The notes under the pieces are model-generated. The model was given only the letters and a program-made list of their open reading frames with translations. It was not told the origin of the DNA and made no database searches. Below are positions 33,562-42,481 of a stretch of DNA of 64,000 nucleotides, piece by piece. The position numbers and the translations under genes are program-made. The DNA is from Heterorhizobium halophytocola (GTDB lineage: Bacteria > Pseudomonadota > Alphaproteobacteria > Rhizobiales > Rhizobiaceae), in NCBI RefSeq assembly GCF_017873095.1, contig NZ_JAGGJU010000006.1, forward strand, positions 186,001 through 250,000. The letters run 5' to 3'. How positions within the stretch are numbered: position 1 is the stretch's first letter; every line of letters starts with the position of its first letter.

Positions 33562-33840
33562 GTGACTGCTACATTTGATAAGGTTGCCGACATCATTGCT
33601 GAAACCAGCGAAATCGATCGCGAGACGATTACGCCCGAAAGCCACACGATCGACGATCTTGGCATCGACAGCCTCGACTTCCTCGACATCGTGTTTGCGA
33701 TCGACAAGGAATTCGGCATCAAGATTCCGCTCGAGCAGTGGACGCAGGAAGTCAACGAAGGCAAGGCCTCGACCGAGGACTATTTCGTGCTGAAGAATCT
33801 CTGCGCCAAGATCGACGAACTGCGCGCCGCCAAGGCCTGA
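33562..33840 (+). CDS. acpXL: acyl carrier protein AcpXL for very-long-chain fatty acid of lipid A
   Basis: AcpXL carries the growing 27-hydroxyoctacosanoyl chain used in rhizobial lipid A. The 92-residue product starts at a GTG (33562), with [22 protein letters not shown] following, as in known AcpXL proteins. The phosphopantetheine Ser is in GIDSLDFLD (LGIDSLD), and [18 protein letters not shown] is a diagnostic AcpXL segment. It is longer and more divergent than the fatty-acid ACP. First gene of acpXL-fabZXL-fabF1XL-fabF2XL-adhXL-lpxXL; about 106 bases separate it from hemN and should contain its promoter. Confidence 0.96.
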   Translation: MTATFDKVADIIAETSEIDRETITPESHTIDDLGIDSLDFLDIVFAIDKEFGIKIPLEQWTQEVNEGKASTEDYFVLKNLCAKIDELRAAKA

Positions 33841-33870
33841 TCGGCTTCGGACGGCTCGAAGGAGACGCGC

Positions 33871-34344
33871 ATGCTGCTGGAATATTTCCAGATGATCGAT
33901 CGGGTCGAGAGCGTCGATTTGACGGAAGGCGTGCTCGTCGCGCGCTCCGTCGTTCCAGCCCAAAGCCCGGTATTCGAGGGGCATTTTCCCGGAATGCCGC
34001 TGGTGCCGGGGGTGCTGTTGATCGAGACCATGGCCCAGGCCTCCGGTTTCCTGCTGCTCGCCGTCAACAAGTTCACGGCCATGCCGCTGTTGATGACGGT
34101 CGACGGCGCCAAGATGCGCAGCTTCGTCGAGCCCGAAACCGAGCTTCAGGTCGAGGCACGGCTCGAGCATGACGGGTCGGGTTTCGGCGTCACCAAGGCG
34201 AAGATCACCGCCGGCGGCAAGAAGATCTGCGACGCGCAGCTCAAGCTCAAGACCATCCCCTTCGGCGAGATACCGATCGGCGATCTGGTCAAGTCGCGCG
34301 CCGGCGAAGTCGGCCTGATCGACGCGATTGCGGCCGGCGCCTGA
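33871..34344 (+). CDS. fabZXL: 3-hydroxyacyl-ACP dehydratase of the VLCFA cluster
   Basis: This 157-residue hot-dog-fold dehydratase removes water from 3-hydroxyacyl-AcpXL during very-long-chain elongation. The catalytic His lies in GHFPGMPLVPGVLLIETMAQ (near residue 35), where the Glu of IETMAQ is the second catalytic residue of FabZ. The C-terminal part is typical (LKTIPFGEI). It starts 31 bases after acpXL. The 102-base gap to the next gene contains no recognisable feature. Confidence 0.93.
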   Translation: MLLEYFQMIDRVESVDLTEGVLVARSVVPAQSPVFEGHFPGMPLVPGVLLIETMAQASGFLLLAVNKFTAMPLLMTVDGAKMRSFVEPETELQVEARLEHDGSGFGVTKAKITAGGKKICDAQLKLKTIPFGEIPIGDLVKSRAGEVGLIDAIAAGA

Positions 34345-34446
34345 ACCCACAGCCACTCCCGTTGAGATGAGCGACGTGGTTGACGGCACTGCCGGCATGC
34401 GCTCTTTACCGCTGCGGGGCCTGTCTCGCACGCGAGAGGATGACAT

Positions 34447-35652
34447 ATGACAAAGAAGCCGAATGACGTCGTCATCACCGGTATTGGCATCGTAACAAGC
34501 CATGGCACCGGCAAGGATGTCCATCTCGACCTGATCAAGTCCGGCGCGACGCCGCAGCCGGTGCTGGAGGCCGAACGATTCGCCCCTTATCCGATCCATC
34601 CCCTGCCGGAGATCGACTGGTCGACGCAGATTCCCAAACGCGGCGACCAGCGCCAGATGGAAAACTGGCAGCGGCTCGGCGTCTACGCGGCCGGTCTCGC
34701 ACTTGACGATGCCGGGCTGAAGGACGATGCCGACCTCTGCGGCACCATGGACATGATCGTCGCGGCCGGCGGTGGCGAACGCGATATCGCGGTCGACACG
34801 CTGATCATCGACGAAGGCCTGAAGCGCAATGACCGCGCCGAACTGGTCAACGAGAAGCTGACGACCGAACTGCGCCCGACGCTGTTTCTGGCCCAGCTGT
34901 CCAATCTTCTCGCCGGCAATATCTCGATCGTGCACAAGGTCACCGGCTCGTCGCGGACCTTCATGGGCGAGGAGGCCGCCGGCATTTCGGCCGTGGCCAC
35001 CGCCTATTCGCGCATTCTCGCCGGCCAGTCGACGCATCAGCTGGTCGGCGGCGCCTTCGTCGCCGACCGGGATGACATTTTCCTGATGGTCGAGGGCACC
35101 AATGCCCATGCGACCGGCGACTGGCAGCCGCTTTGGCAGCGCGAAGCGGGTGCCGGGGGCGGTCTGGTGCTTGGCACGGTCGGCGCCTTTCTCGTCATGG
35201 AAAGCCGTGCCCATGCCGAGGCACGCGGCGCCCACATCTATGCGACCCTGACGTCGATCGAGGGCGATCGCGGCAAGCGCGAGAATGGCGGCTTCGAAAA
35301 GCGCCTTGGCCGGATGATCGGCGATGCCGCAAACGACGCCGGCGACGATCTCGTGGTCTTCTCGGGCGCCAGCGGCCTGCATGGCCTGACGGCCGGTGAA
35401 AGATCGGTTCTGACCGACAAGCTGCCCAAAGCTGCCCTGCGCGGCTATAGCGGGCTCGTCGGTCAGTCGATGGAAGCGCAGTTCCCGGTGGGTCTGGCGC
35501 TGGCCGCCCTGGCACTTGACCAGAAGGCGGTCGTGCCGGCCTTCGATCCGGCGGCCGAAGGCGCAATGACAGGGCCCGCATCGGGCGCGATTGTCACGAC
35601 GGTTGGATATGTCCGCGGTGAGGGCGTTGCCCGTCTCGCGGCAGAGGTTTGA
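34447..35652 (+). CDS. fabF1XL: beta-ketoacyl-ACP synthase-like protein FabF1XL, catalytic triad missing
   Basis: This 401-residue protein has the thiolase fold and position of the first VLCFA ketosynthase: VVITGIGIVTSHGTGKD at the start, central VVAAGGGERDIAVD. However, the nucleophile elbow reads VTGSSRTFMGEEAAG (residues 165-179), with Thr where the partner FabF2XL has Cys. The second site reads FSGASGLHG instead of NAHGTSTP, and the third GYSGLVGQSMEAQ instead of KSMIGHTLTAAG, so both catalytic His are also absent. Such a protein cannot condense alone. It resembles a chain-length factor (KS-beta) and probably pairs with FabF2XL. It overlaps no neighbour; fabF2XL begins 10 bases on. Confidence 0.92.
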   Translation: MTKKPNDVVITGIGIVTSHGTGKDVHLDLIKSGATPQPVLEAERFAPYPIHPLPEIDWSTQIPKRGDQRQMENWQRLGVYAAGLALDDAGLKDDADLCGTMDMIVAAGGGERDIAVDTLIIDEGLKRNDRAELVNEKLTTELRPTLFLAQLSNLLAGNISIVHKVTGSSRTFMGEEAAGISAVATAYSRILAGQSTHQLVGGAFVADRDDIFLMVEGTNAHATGDWQPLWQREAGAGGGLVLGTVGAFLVMESRAHAEARGAHIYATLTSIEGDRGKRENGGFEKRLGRMIGDAANDAGDDLVVFSGASGLHGLTAGERSVLTDKLPKAALRGYSGLVGQSMEAQFPVGLALAALALDQKAVVPAFDPAAEGAMTGPASGAIVTTVGYVRGEGVARLAAEV

Positions 35653-35662
35653 GGACAACAGC

Positions 35663-36949
35663 ATGAGCCAGTCGCGATTTACCGATCATCTCGGCCGTCC
35701 GATCGTCGCGGTCACCGGCATGGGCGTCATCACCTCGCTCGGCCAGGGCCTCGCCGACAACTGGGCGCGCCTGACGGGCGGCGTTTCGGGCATCCACAAT
35801 ATCACCCGTTTCCCGACGGAAGGCTTGCGCACCCGCATTTCCGGCACGGTCGACTTCCTCGATCTGCCGGCCGTCAACGCGGTCGAGCGGTCCTATGCGA
35901 TGGCGCGCGAGACGACGATCGAGGCGCTGGCCCAGGCCAGCATCAACGGTGATTTCGAGGGCCCGCTGTTTCTCGCAGCGCCGCCGATCGAGCCGGAATG
36001 GGATGCCCGTTTCCGGGTCGTCGAGCGCACGCCCGAAAGCGAAAACGAGGGCCATGCCTACAAGCGGATGCTGGCAGCCATGCGCGCCCATCCCGATGCC
36101 GCCTTCAGCGAGGCCGTGCAGTTCGGCTCGATCTCGGAGCGGCTGTCCGACAGGTTCGGCACGCGCGGACTGCCGGTGACGCTGTCGACCGCCTGCGCTT
36201 CGGGCGCAACGGCGATCCAGCTCGGTGTCGAATCGATCCGCCAGGGCCGGACCACCCGGGCGCTGACGGTTGCGACCGACGGCTCGGTCAGCGCCGAGGC
36301 GCTGATCCGCTTCATGCTGCTGTCGGCGCTGTCGACCCAGAATGATCCGCCGGAGAAAGCGTCCAAGCCGTTCAGCAAGGACCGAGACGGCTTCGTCATC
36401 GCAGAAGGTGCGGCAACACTGGTGCTGGAATCGCTGGAAGCTGCTATTGGCCGGGGCGCCAGGGTGCTCGGCATCATCAAGGGCTGCGGCGAGAAGGCCG
36501 ACCATTTCCACCGCACGCGCTCGTCGCCGGACGGCGGACCGGCCGTCGCCACCATTCACGCCGCGCTCGACGATGCCGGTCTTGGACCTGAGGGCATCGG
36601 CTATATCAATGCGCATGGCACATCGACGCCGGAAAACGACAAGATGGAATATGGCGCCATGCTGCAGGTCTTCGGCGATGCGATGAAGTCGATACCCTGT
36701 TCGTCGAACAAGTCGATGATCGGCCACACGCTGACGGCGGCCGGCGCGGTCGAGGCGGTGTTCTCGATCCAGACCATGCTGACCGGGACGCTGCCGCCGA
36801 CGATCAACCACGTCAATCCCGATCCTGCAATCGAGCTCGACGTCGTGCCGAATGTGAAGCGCCAGTCGGATGTCTCCGGCGTGCTGTCGAACTCGTTCGG
36901 CTTCGGCGGTCAGAACGCCAGCCTTGTCATGACGCGGGAACCGGCTTAA
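35663..36949 (+). CDS. fabF2XL: beta-ketoacyl-ACP synthase FabF2XL of the VLCFA cluster
   Basis: The 428-residue condensing enzyme elongates the acyl chain on AcpXL. The full Cys-His-His triad is present: Cys178 in LSTACASGA, His318 in INAHGTSTP and His355 in SMIGHTLTAAGA. VLSNSFGFGGQNASLV forms the C-terminal Gly-rich loop. ATG 35663 was chosen for its position just after the fabF1XL stop behind GAGG; the frame is open further upstream within fabF1XL. With the triad-less FabF1XL it would form an active/inactive ketosynthase pair. Confidence 0.95.
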   Translation: MSQSRFTDHLGRPIVAVTGMGVITSLGQGLADNWARLTGGVSGIHNITRFPTEGLRTRISGTVDFLDLPAVNAVERSYAMARETTIEALAQASINGDFEGPLFLAAPPIEPEWDARFRVVERTPESENEGHAYKRMLAAMRAHPDAAFSEAVQFGSISERLSDRFGTRGLPVTLSTACASGATAIQLGVESIRQGRTTRALTVATDGSVSAEALIRFMLLSALSTQNDPPEKASKPFSKDRDGFVIAEGAATLVLESLEAAIGRGARVLGIIKGCGEKADHFHRTRSSPDGGPAVATIHAALDDAGLGPEGIGYINAHGTSTPENDKMEYGAMLQVFGDAMKSIPCSSNKSMIGHTLTAAGAVEAVFSIQTMLTGTLPPTINHVNPDPAIELDVVPNVKRQSDVSGVLSNSFGFGGQNASLVMTREPA

Positions 36950-37012
36950 GTCACGGGCCCAAGCCTGACCGGCCATCGAAGTCAACACACGCCTCCGGGC
37001 GGGGAATGAATT

Positions 37013-38041
37013 ATGCGCGCATTGCAACTTGTCGAAGACCGTAAACTGGAAATCACCGATCTGCCGGAGCCCGATGCTCCGGGTCCGGGGGAAGTGACGC
37101 TCAGGGTCAAGGCTGTTGCGCTCAACCATATCGATGTCTGGGGCTGGCGCGGCATGGCGTTTGCCAAGCGCAAGATGCCGCTCGTCATCGGCGCGGAAGC
37201 CTCCGGCGTCGTGGAAGCGATCGGTCCGGGCGTCGGTAATATCCTGCCGGGCCAACTGGCGGCGGTTTATGGTGCGCGGACCTGTGGTCTTTGCAAGCCC
37301 TGCCGCGAAGGCCGCGATAATCTCTGTGAACATGTCGGCGGCGTGCACGGTTTCCATCTCGACGGCTTTGCCCAGGAGAAGATCAACCTTCCCGCCCGCC
37401 TGCTGGTGCCGGCACCGCCCGGTGTCGATGCAATCGCAGCAGCGCTTTCGCCGGTGACCTTCGGCACGGTCGAGCACATGCTGTTCGACAATGCCAAGCT
37501 TGAGCCCGGTGAAACGATCCTGGTCCATGCCGGCGGCTCAGGCATCGGTTCGGCCGCCATCCAGCTCGCCAAGAAGACCGGCTGCACGGTGATCACCACG
37601 GTCGGATCGGACGACAAGATCGAGCCTGCCAAGGCGCTCGGCGCCGACCACGTGATCAACTACCGCAAGGATCGCTTCGAGGGAGTCGTGCGCAAGCTGA
37701 CCAAGAAGAAGGGCGTCGATGTCGTCTTCGAACATGTCGGCAAGGACACCTGGGCCGGGTCCATGCTCTGCATGAAGCGTGGCGGGCGTCTTGTCACCTG
37801 CGGTTCGACATCGGGTGTCTCGACCGAGATGAACCTGATGATGCTGTTCCAGCAACAGCTGAAGCTGCTCGGCTCCTTCGGCTGCCGGATGGAGAACATG
37901 GCCGATGCGATGCAGAAGATGGCGCGGGGCGTCGTTCATCCGGTGATCGACACCGAAGTCGGCTTCGACGAGATCGACCGGGCGCTGGAGCGCATGGAAG
38001 GTCGCCAGATCTTCGGCAAGATCATGCTGCGGATGGACTGA
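37013..38041 (+). CDS. adhXL: zinc-containing alcohol dehydrogenase-like oxidoreductase of the VLCFA cluster
   Basis: This 342-residue medium-chain dehydrogenase/reductase has the N-terminal GroES-like domain, including a four-Cys structural zinc loop, CGLCKPCREGRDNLC. The Rossmann motif is HAGGSGIGSAAIQLAKKTG near residue 170. The usual catalytic-zinc Cys of alcohol dehydrogenases is replaced (ALNHIDVW), as in quinone or enoyl reductase branches, so it may reduce an enoyl intermediate or act on the omega-1 hydroxyl. Its exact reaction in making 27-OH-C28 is not settled. It is 5 bases ahead of lpxXL. Confidence 0.92.
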   Translation: MRALQLVEDRKLEITDLPEPDAPGPGEVTLRVKAVALNHIDVWGWRGMAFAKRKMPLVIGAEASGVVEAIGPGVGNILPGQLAAVYGARTCGLCKPCREGRDNLCEHVGGVHGFHLDGFAQEKINLPARLLVPAPPGVDAIAAALSPVTFGTVEHMLFDNAKLEPGETILVHAGGSGIGSAAIQLAKKTGCTVITTVGSDDKIEPAKALGADHVINYRKDRFEGVVRKLTKKKGVDVVFEHVGKDTWAGSMLCMKRGGRLVTCGSTSGVSTEMNLMMLFQQQLKLLGSFGCRMENMADAMQKMARGVVHPVIDTEVGFDEIDRALERMEGRQIFGKIMLRMD

Positions 38042-38046
38042 CGCGC

Positions 38047-38976
38047 TTGAAGCTCTTCCTTACCCGGCTGGTCCTCAACCTCGAGCATTTCCGCCAGTGG
38101 CTGATTGCCCAGCTGGTCTTCGGGCTGCTCAGCGCGCTGAAGATCCTTCCGGCCGATTTCGCCATCGACATGGCGGATCGGCTGATGCGGTGGATCGGGC
38201 CGAAGACGTCCCGCCACCGGCTGATGCTGACCAATCTTGCCAATGCCTTTCCGGAAAAGGACGAGGCGGAACGCCAGCGGATCGCCCATGCGGCCTGGGG
38301 CCATATGGGCCGCATGGCGGCTGAATACGTGTTCCTCGACCATCTCTTCGACTTCGATCCCGAGCGTCCCGATGCCGGCCGGGTGGAAGTCAGCGGCATC
38401 CCGATATTCATGGAGCTGAAGGACAATCCGCGGCCCTTCATCGTCTTTACCGCCCATAGCGGCAATTTCGAAATGCTGCCGGTCGCCGGTGCGGCCTTCG
38501 GGCTCTATGTGACCGTGCTCTTCCGTCCGCCCAACAATCCCTATGTCGCCGCCAAGGTGTTCGACTTTCGCGCCAGACGGATGGGCAAGCTTGTGCCGTC
38601 CCATGCCGGCTCGTCCTTCGCGCTCGCCCGTCAGCTGGAAGCCGGAAGCGGGGTCGGCGTGCTCGTCGACCAGAAATTCAGGAAGGGCAGGGACACCACC
38701 TTCTTCGGCCAGCCGGTCAAGACCAATCCGCTGCTGGCCAAGCTCGCGCGACAGTTCGACTGCGAGGTCTATCCGGCGCGCTGCATCCGGCTGCCCGGCA
38801 ACCGCTTCCGGCTGGAAATCGAGCCGGCGGTCACCTTGCCGCGCACCGAGCGCGGCCAGATCGATGTGGATGCCACCGCACAGCTGCTGAACGACAAGGT
38901 CGAGTCGTGGGTACGGCAATATCCGGAGCAATGGCTCTGGTATCACGACCGCTGGAATATCAAGAAAACCCTCTGA
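38047..38976 (+). CDS. lpxXL: lipid A very-long-chain acyltransferase LpxXL
   Basis: LpxXL transfers the 27-hydroxyoctacosanoyl chain from AcpXL to the lipid A precursor at the inner membrane. The 309-residue lauroyl-acyltransferase-family protein has a hydrophobic N-terminal helix and the catalytic HX4E motif as HSGNFE near residue 138. It also has VLVDQKFRKGRDTTFFGQP and a C-terminal WLWYHDRWN. The start is a TTG at 38047, just after the adhXL stop. Downstream, GCGCCCC/GGGGCGC (38983-39017) forms an inverted repeat with a long loop and no T-run, so it is at best a weak terminator. Confidence 0.94.
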   Translation: MKLFLTRLVLNLEHFRQWLIAQLVFGLLSALKILPADFAIDMADRLMRWIGPKTSRHRLMLTNLANAFPEKDEAERQRIAHAAWGHMGRMAAEYVFLDHLFDFDPERPDAGRVEVSGIPIFMELKDNPRPFIVFTAHSGNFEMLPVAGAAFGLYVTVLFRPPNNPYVAAKVFDFRARRMGKLVPSHAGSSFALARQLEAGSGVGVLVDQKFRKGRDTTFFGQPVKTNPLLAKLARQFDCEVYPARCIRLPGNRFRLEIEPAVTLPRTERGQIDVDATAQLLNDKVESWVRQYPEQWLWYHDRWNIKKTL

Positions 38977-39152
38977 ACTTCCGCGCCCCGTTCACGTTTT
39001 CGCGAGCAAAGGGGCGCTGATAGATGGCCTGCAACCTGTTGATGGTTAGTGCCAATAAAAGTTCGCTTTGAAAGCAGATGTTTACGTCCTATGCGTGAAG
39101 TCAGTCTGCTGGGGTGCGCATTTGCCCGGCGGCTGGACAAATCTCATATATT

Positions 39153-39166
39153 GAATGTGAACATTC
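39153..39166. repeat. short perfect dyad in the gap before the unknown gene at 39255
   Basis: GAATGTGAACATTC is a perfect inverted repeat (GAATGT/ACATTC) in an A+T-richer stretch of the 278-base gap 38977-39254. It lies about 95 bases upstream of the likely start of the next gene and could be a regulator site for it. The remainder of the gap shows no gene. Confidence 0.35.
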
Positions 39167-39254
39167 TTCATGTTACTCGCATGACGACATATTTCTTATC
39201 AGGGCCATGCTTTCGGGGCCTGACGCAGCGAATTTTCAAGTGGTCAAAGAGTCG

Positions 39255-39671
39255 ATGTCGATGAGGCAGCAAATTCCGGATAGCACACTGATCTCGCTCT
39301 TCGAGTCCGTCGGATCGAAGTGGCAGCAGTTGCATGATGCGGTTCGCAACGGCGACGATCACCTGGTCTGGCAGATCGACCAGGAGGTCAATCCGCTGAT
39401 CGCCGAGGTTGTCGAATACCGGGCCAAGACCTCGACGGAAGTCCACCAGCAGCTGGCATTCATCGCCAACCTGATCCGCAAGGACGCCGACGACCGCGGC
39501 TGCGTGTTGCGGGACGCATCGCTGATGTCGATGCTGCTCGAGCGCTATTTCGGCCGCCAGGGACAGACGGCAAGCGCCGATACGACGCATTGGAACGGCC
39601 GCGAGAGCAAGGATGGCCTGTATCTGAGCGACGGCGACTTCGGCGAAGACCAGTTTATCAGCCGCTCCTGA
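39255..39671 (+). CDS. hypothetical protein upstream of fixNOQP
   Basis: From ATG 39255 the product is 138 residues; ATGs at 39261 and 39207, and 39114 further up, are in frame. It is mostly helical and acidic: residues about 8-85 look like an alpha-helical domain (LISLFESVGSKWQQLHDAVRNGDD). It ends in a polar tail with GRESKDGLYLSDGDFGEDQF. It has no signal peptide or membrane segment. I do not recognise the family. It sits between the lipid A cluster and the cbb3 oxidase operon, facing the same way. Confidence 0.65.
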   Translation: MSMRQQIPDSTLISLFESVGSKWQQLHDAVRNGDDHLVWQIDQEVNPLIAEVVEYRAKTSTEVHQQLAFIANLIRKDADDRGCVLRDASLMSMLLERYFGRQGQTASADTTHWNGRESKDGLYLSDGDFGEDQFISRS

Positions 39672-39819
39672 GCCGCCGGCTTTTCCCCGCTATCAACGCC
39701 CATGCGAGGCCGTCGGATTGCCGATGGCGCCTTCATTCTATCCTCCTTTTCCGACCGATGCGCCCGTTTCCCGAGGCTGCGGCGGCTTGTGGCTGTGACC
39801 TGTTGACGCCCGCCCATCC

Positions 39820-39833
39820 TTGATCTGGATCAA
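39820..39833. promoter_or_regulatory. FNR box (anaerobox) of the fixNOQP operon
   Basis: TTGATCTGGATCAA is a perfect match to the FNR/FixK consensus TTGAT-N4-ATCAA. It is centred about 118 bases upstream of the fixN ATG. Activation from -41.5 would place the transcription start near 39868, leaving a leader of roughly 75 bases. It lies in the 273-base gap 39672-39944, which has no gene. Confidence 0.95.
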
Positions 39834-39944
39834 GGTGGCGCGGCACGGGCAATGCCAACAGTGGCGGCAAGCAGGAAGCTTTCGCCGCATGTCGCGCCGA
39901 CCGTTCTCCTGCCAATGCAAGCCAAGCGTTGGGGGATACCAACA

Positions 39945-41573
39945 ATGAGTTACACTTTCGAGATCGTGGGGATGGCGGTTCTCGCCTTCCTCGCACTGCT
40001 CGGTGCGGCTTTTGCCGCCGACAGTCTGTTTGCGGCCCATATGGGCATCGCCTTCGTCGTGCTGCTGATCGGCGTGACCGTGCTGCTGCGCCGGGTGCAG
40101 TTCGCATCGGCAGGGGCCAGGACGGCGGGCGAGATCCGCAGCGAATATTTCGACGAGGTCGTCAAATACGGCGTCGTCGCGACCGTGTTCTGGGGCGTGG
40201 TCGGCTTTCTGGTCGGCGTCGTCATCGCCCTGCAGCTGGCCTTTCCCGACCTCAACATCGAGCCCTGGTTCAATTTCGGCCGGATGCGCCCGCTGCACAC
40301 CTCGGCGGTCATCTTCGCCTTCGGCGGCAATGCGCTGATCGCCACGTCCTTCTACGTGGTCCAGCGGACCTGTCGGCAGCGGTTGTTCGGCGGCAATCTC
40401 GGCTGGTTCGTCTTCTGGGGCTATAATTTCTTCATCGTCATGGCGGCCACGGGCTATCTTCTCGGCATCACCGAGGGGCGCGAATATGCCGAGCCGGAAT
40501 GGTATGTCGACATCCTGCTCACCGTTGTCTGGGTCGCCTATCTGATCGCCTTCATGGGCACGATCTTCACCCGCAAGGAAAGCCACATCTACGTGGCCAA
40601 CTGGTTCTACCTCGCCTTCATCGTGACGATCGCCATGCTGCATATCGTCAACAATCTGTCGGTGCCGGTCTCGTTCCTGGGATCGAAGAGCTATTCGGCC
40701 TTCTCCGGCGTGCAGGATGCATTGACCCAGTGGTGGTACGGCCATAACGCGGTCGGCTTCTTCCTGACCGCCGGCTTTCTGGGCATGATGTATTATTTCA
40801 TCCCGAAACAGGCCAATCGGCCGGTCTATTCCTACCGGCTGTCGATCATCCACTTCTGGGCCCTGATCTTCCTCTATATCTGGGCCGGTCCGCACCACCT
40901 GCACTACACGGCGCTGCCCGACTGGGCGCAGACGCTCGGCATGGTGTTCTCGATCATGCTGTGGATGCCCTCCTGGGGCGGAATGATCAACGGCCTGATG
41001 ACGCTTTCGGGCGCCTGGGACAAGATCCGCACCGATCCGATCATCCGCATGATGGTGATGGCGGTTGCCTTCTACGGCATGTCGACCTTCGAAGGCCCGA
41101 TGATGTCGATCAAGTCGGTCAATTCGCTCAGCCACTACACCGACTGGACGATCGGCCATGTGCATTCCGGTGCGCTCGGCTGGGTCGGCATGATCTCGTT
41201 CGGCGCCATCTACTTCCTGACACCGAAGCTCTGGCACCGCGAACGGCTCTATTCGCTCAGAATGGTCAATTGGCACTTCTGGCTCGCCACCCTCGGCATC
41301 GTCGTCTACGCGGCCGTCATGTGGGTCGCCGGCATCCAGCAGGGCCTGATGTGGCGCGAATACGACAACGAGGGCTTCCTGGTCTATTCCTTCGCCGAAG
41401 CCGTCTCCGCCATGTTCCCCTACTACGTGCTGCGCGCCGTCGGTGGCGGCATGTACCTCCTGGGCGGGCTGATCATGGCCTACAACATCTGGATGACCAT
41501 TCTCGGCCACGAGCGGCAGGAGGCGCCGATGCCCGGCGCCGTCATGCCCGCCCGCCTGCAGCCCGCAGAATAA
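39945..41573 (+). CDS. fixN: cytochrome cbb3 oxidase subunit I (FixN/CcoN)
   Basis: FixN is the catalytic heme-copper subunit of the high-affinity cbb3 oxidase in the inner membrane. The 542-residue protein has about 14 membrane segments. Metal-ligand regions seen are [15 protein letters not shown] (low-spin heme ligand), [13 protein letters not shown] (CuB His), [15 protein letters not shown] (two CuB His) and [18 protein letters not shown] (heme b3 and heme b ligands). ATG 39945 follows GGGGGA, and the preceding frame carries no similarity. First gene of fixNOQP, behind a perfect FNR box. Confidence 0.98.
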   Translation: MSYTFEIVGMAVLAFLALLGAAFAADSLFAAHMGIAFVVLLIGVTVLLRRVQFASAGARTAGEIRSEYFDEVVKYGVVATVFWGVVGFLVGVVIALQLAFPDLNIEPWFNFGRMRPLHTSAVIFAFGGNALIATSFYVVQRTCRQRLFGGNLGWFVFWGYNFFIVMAATGYLLGITEGREYAEPEWYVDILLTVVWVAYLIAFMGTIFTRKESHIYVANWFYLAFIVTIAMLHIVNNLSVPVSFLGSKSYSAFSGVQDALTQWWYGHNAVGFFLTAGFLGMMYYFIPKQANRPVYSYRLSIIHFWALIFLYIWAGPHHLHYTALPDWAQTLGMVFSIMLWMPSWGGMINGLMTLSGAWDKIRTDPIIRMMVMAVAFYGMSTFEGPMMSIKSVNSLSHYTDWTIGHVHSGALGWVGMISFGAIYFLTPKLWHRERLYSLRMVNWHFWLATLGIVVYAAVMWVAGIQQGLMWREYDNEGFLVYSFAEAVSAMFPYYVLRAVGGGMYLLGGLIMAYNIWMTILGHERQEAPMPGAVMPARLQPAE

Positions 41574-41585
41574 GGAGAGGGCACC

Positions 41586-42314
41586 ATGTCACTCTTGGAT
41601 AAACACGCAATCTTCGAGAAGAATACCAGCCTGCTGTTCCTCGGTTCGCTTCTGGTGGTGTCGATCGGCGGCATCGTCGAGATCGCCCCGTTGTTCTACC
41701 TCGAAAACACCATCGAGAAGGTCGAGGGCATGCGGCCCTATTCGCCGCTCGAACTCGCCGGTCGCGACATCTATGTCCGCGAGGGCTGCTATGTCTGCCA
41801 CAGCCAGATGATCCGTCCGTTCCGCGACGAGGTCGAACGCTATGGCCATTACAGCCTCGCCGCCGAATCGATGTTCGATCATCCGTTCCAGTGGGGCTCG
41901 AAACGCACAGGCCCCGATCTCGCCCGCGTCGGTGACCGCTACTCGAACGAATGGCATGTGCAACACCTGACCGAACCGCGCGATGTGGTGCCGGAATCGG
42001 TGATGCCGAGCTATTCCTTCCTGAAGCAGACGCCGCTGAAGGTCGATGCCGCCGGCCATCTGAAGGCAAACCGCACCGTCGGTGTGCCCTATACCGACGC
42101 GATGATCGAAAACGCCCAGGCCGATCTCCTGGCCCAGGCCAATCCGGACGCCGACACGACCGATCTGCTGGCCCGCTATCCCAAGGCCAAGACCGGCGAT
42201 TTCGACGGCGATCCGACACAGCTGACCGAAATGGATGCGTTGATCGCCTACCTGCAGATGCTCGGCACGCTTGTCGACTTCTCCACGTATGACGACGCCA
42301 CCGGTTATCGTTGA
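41586..42314 (+). CDS. fixO: cytochrome cbb3 oxidase subunit II (FixO/CcoO), monoheme cytochrome c
   Basis: FixO is the membrane-anchored mono-heme c subunit that passes electrons to FixN. This 242-residue protein has one N-terminal transmembrane helix ([21 protein letters not shown]) and the heme c site [12 protein letters not shown] (CxxCH) near residue 72. The axial Met lies in the later [12 protein letters not shown] region. It lies 12 bases after fixN with an AGGAGAGG site. Confidence 0.97.
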   Translation: MSLLDKHAIFEKNTSLLFLGSLLVVSIGGIVEIAPLFYLENTIEKVEGMRPYSPLELAGRDIYVREGCYVCHSQMIRPFRDEVERYGHYSLAAESMFDHPFQWGSKRTGPDLARVGDRYSNEWHVQHLTEPRDVVPESVMPSYSFLKQTPLKVDAAGHLKANRTVGVPYTDAMIENAQADLLAQANPDADTTDLLARYPKAKTGDFDGDPTQLTEMDALIAYLQMLGTLVDFSTYDDATGYR

Positions 42315-42325
42315 GGGGGTGAAAC

Positions 42326-42478
42326 ATGGAAACCTATACGGCTATGCGCCACTTCGCCGACAGCTGGGTGCTTCTGGCCATGGCGCTGTTCTTCGTCGGC
42401 GTGATCGCCTTCACGTTGCGGCCAGGCGGCAAGAAATCCGCCGACGAGGCCGCCAATATCCCTCTCAAGGAGGATTGA
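42326..42478 (+). CDS. fixQ: cytochrome cbb3 oxidase small subunit FixQ/CcoQ
   Basis: This 50-residue protein reads METYTAMRHFADSWVLLAMA at its start and has a single membrane helix (residues about 13-31) followed by a short Lys/Glu tail ending PLKED. It lies between fixO and fixP, each 3 to 11 bases away, with GAGGGGGTG as ribosome-binding site. CcoQ subunits stabilise the interaction of CcoP with the core oxidase. Its size and place make the identification secure. Confidence 0.95.
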   Translation: METYTAMRHFADSWVLLAMALFFVGVIAFTLRPGGKKSADEAANIPLKED

Positions 42479-42481
42479 GAC

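Noticed and set aside
33361..35664. 767-codon open frame on the minus strand opposite acpXL, fabZXL and fabF1XL
   Set aside because: Antisense shadow of well-identified genes; low-complexity translation.
38983..39017. GCGCCCC/GGGGCGC inverted repeat after lpxXL as terminator
   Set aside because: The 7-bp stem has a 21-base loop and no following T-run, so it is too weak to call a terminator.
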